Source: Paenibacillus brasilensis
GTDB taxonomy: Bacteria; Bacillota; Bacilli; Paenibacillales; Paenibacillaceae
Length of the DNA: 64,000 nt
Direction of reading: 5' to 3'
NCBI RefSeq assembly: GCF_009363115.1
Contig: NZ_CP045298.1
Location: 4,957,501 to 5,021,500, forward strand
Shown: piece after piece, positions 63,129 through 64,000 of the stretch
How the letters are laid out: the number at the start of each line of letters is the position of its first letter
How positions within the stretch are numbered: the stretch's first letter is position 1
The notes under the pieces: generated by a model
What the model was told of the DNA's origin: nothing
Databases searched by the model: none
Seen by the model: the letters and a program-made list of their open reading frames with translations, nothing else
Made by a program: the position numbers and the translations under genes

Positions 63129-64000
63129 ATGATCTCTAATTCACCTATCATCGAAGTAAGCGAGCTAAGCAAAAGCTTTGGTAGCCGCACATCGCTGAAC
63201 AATGTAACGTTCGATGTGCATCAAGGTGAAATTTTATGTTTTCTTGGCCCTAATGGGGCAGGAAAGACTACAACAATCAATATTTTGTCTACCTCGCTGC
63301 GCGGGGACCAGGGAAATATCCGATACTGTGGAGAGCCAGTGGAACGGCTAATGAGCCAATACAAACGTGAACTTGGAATTGTTCCACAGGATTTAGCGGT
63401 GTATGAGGACATATCAGCCGAAGCTAACGTTCGTTTTTTTGCTTCGCTATATGGTATGACGGGTACGGAACTAGAGCAAGGTACAAATGAAGCGCTTGAA
63501 ATCGTCGGATTGACGGACCGCCGTAAAGATAAACCGAAGACATTCTCTGGAGGAATGAAGCGGAGGCTCAACATGGCTTGTGCCATCGCGCATCGTCCTA
63601 AAATGATTATTATGGACGAACCGACGGTAGGTATTGATCCCCAGTCTCGAAATCATATTCTTGGATCAATCCGCAAGCTGAGAGACGAGGGAGCAACGAT
63701 CATCTATACGACACACTACATGGAAGAAGTGGAGGAAATATCTACTCGAATATTGATTATTGATCACGGCGAGGTTATCGCTTCCGGTACCAAAGAAGAA
63801 TTAAAGGAACGGCTTGCCGATGAGAAACGTTACGAAGTAGAGGTTGAAGAAATAAATGAAATGCCTGATATTGATCTATACCGAATCGACGGCGTTAAGA
63901 AAGTAGACATCGTCGGAAACCGGATTCACATCTCAACTCTAAAAGGGATTGAAAATCTGGACCAAATCATTGTGAACATAACCTCAAATGGACTTAAAAT
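63129..64000 (+). CDS. ABC transporter ATP-binding protein, 3' end outside window
   Basis: ATG 63129 behind AAGAGGAG; open to the window edge (290 codons). Drug-exporter type ATPase (DrrA/CcmA-like): Walker A GPNGAGKTTTINIL, Q-loop GIVPQDLAVYEDISAEANVR, signature FSGGMKRRLNMACAI, Walker B MIIMDEPTVGIDPQ, H-loop IYTTHYMEEVEE, then a C-terminal extension after IIDHGEVIASGTKEEL. It energises export across the membrane; the permease should follow outside the window. Intact as far as seen. Confidence 0.92.
   Translation, partial: MISNSPIIEVSELSKSFGSRTSLNNVTFDVHQGEILCFLGPNGAGKTTTINILSTSLRGDQGNIRYCGEPVERLMSQYKRELGIVPQDLAVYEDISAEANVRFFASLYGMTGTELEQGTNEALEIVGLTDRRKDKPKTFSGGMKRRLNMACAIAHRPKMIIMDEPTVGIDPQSRNHILGSIRKLRDEGATIIYTTHYMEEVEEISTRILIIDHGEVIASGTKEELKERLADEKRYEVEVEEINEMPDIDLYRIDGVKKVDIVGNRIHISTLKGIENLDQIIVNITSNGLK

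Noticed and set aside
1..64000. tRNA, rRNA, riboswitch and CRISPR loci
   Set aside because: I looked for cloverleaf-like ends, conserved rRNA stretches, common riboswitch cores and spaced repeats and saw none; a covariance-model scan could still find a diverged structured RNA.

Overview
The window looks like a chromosomal stretch of a low-to-mid-GC Gram-positive of the Paenibacillus type. This is inferred from Bacillales-style ribosome binding sites (AGGAGG), LplB/LplC-type sugar permeases, MocR/PdxR regulators, the DXP-independent vitamin B6 gene pdxS, class III fructose-bisphosphatase, YolD, and a class C group II intron. No rRNA, tRNA or CRISPR array was seen. The region is strongly decayed: about half of the recognisable genes are frameshifted, truncated or internally deleted, and mobile elements separate small islands of intact genes.

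Layout. 1-2.4 kb: end of a DinB gene, a broken LacI regulator with a duplicated operator, and an LplB permease stub fused in frame to a tyrosine-recombinase tail. 2.4-5.9 kb: a Tn554-like tnpB/tnpC set interrupted by an IS5-type element, then yolD. 6.2-7.8 kb: IS110 copy 1. 8.2-10.9 kb: divergent CocE hydrolase and WYL regulator. 11.2-12.5 kb: fructan hydrolase relics and an IS30 relic. 12.8-22.8 kb: a pyridoxal-phosphate/serine island (PLP-binding YggS-like protein, pdxS, hemL paralogue and glyA intact; mocR, serA, nspC and serC as relics). 23-29.8 kb: GNAT, Tn3 relic, TetR plus SDR, a recombinase-SDR fusion and more relics. 30-31.9 kb: group IIC intron. 32.5-39.5 kb: redox and SDR genes with MarR and MerR control. 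39.8-44.1 kb: recombinase relic, one broken and one intact MocR, serA and amidase relics. 45-52 kb: sugar phosphorylase (GH94), GH3 and GH43-like genes plus ABC-transporter stubs, all broken. 52.2-53.8 kb: IS110 copy 2. 54-56.1 kb: intact three-gene operon with a palindromic operator. 56.4-56.9 kb: IS110 fragment. 57.2-59.1 kb: fbp. 59.4-62.8 kb: PLP-enzyme relics, a streptothricin-acetyltransferase-like gene with a hexanucleotide repeat, IS630 relic and DUF4097 relic. 63.1 kb to the end: ABC ATPase running off the window.

Two systems stand out. First, the IS110 elements carry a readable bridge-RNA region. Guide-like segments match the element's right end and the reconstructed target. All three insertions lie at a fixed 26-27 nt from the arm of a dispersed palindromic repeat, and two unoccupied copies of that repeat remain in the window. 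Second, the vitamin-B6/serine genes share a promoter architecture with an intact MocR regulator 23-31 kb away, which suggests a once-coherent PLP regulon now breaking up.

Many frameshifts are single-base and could in part be assembly errors. Large in-frame internal deletions (serC, nspC, serA) and two intact near-identical IS110 transposases argue that much of the decay is real.
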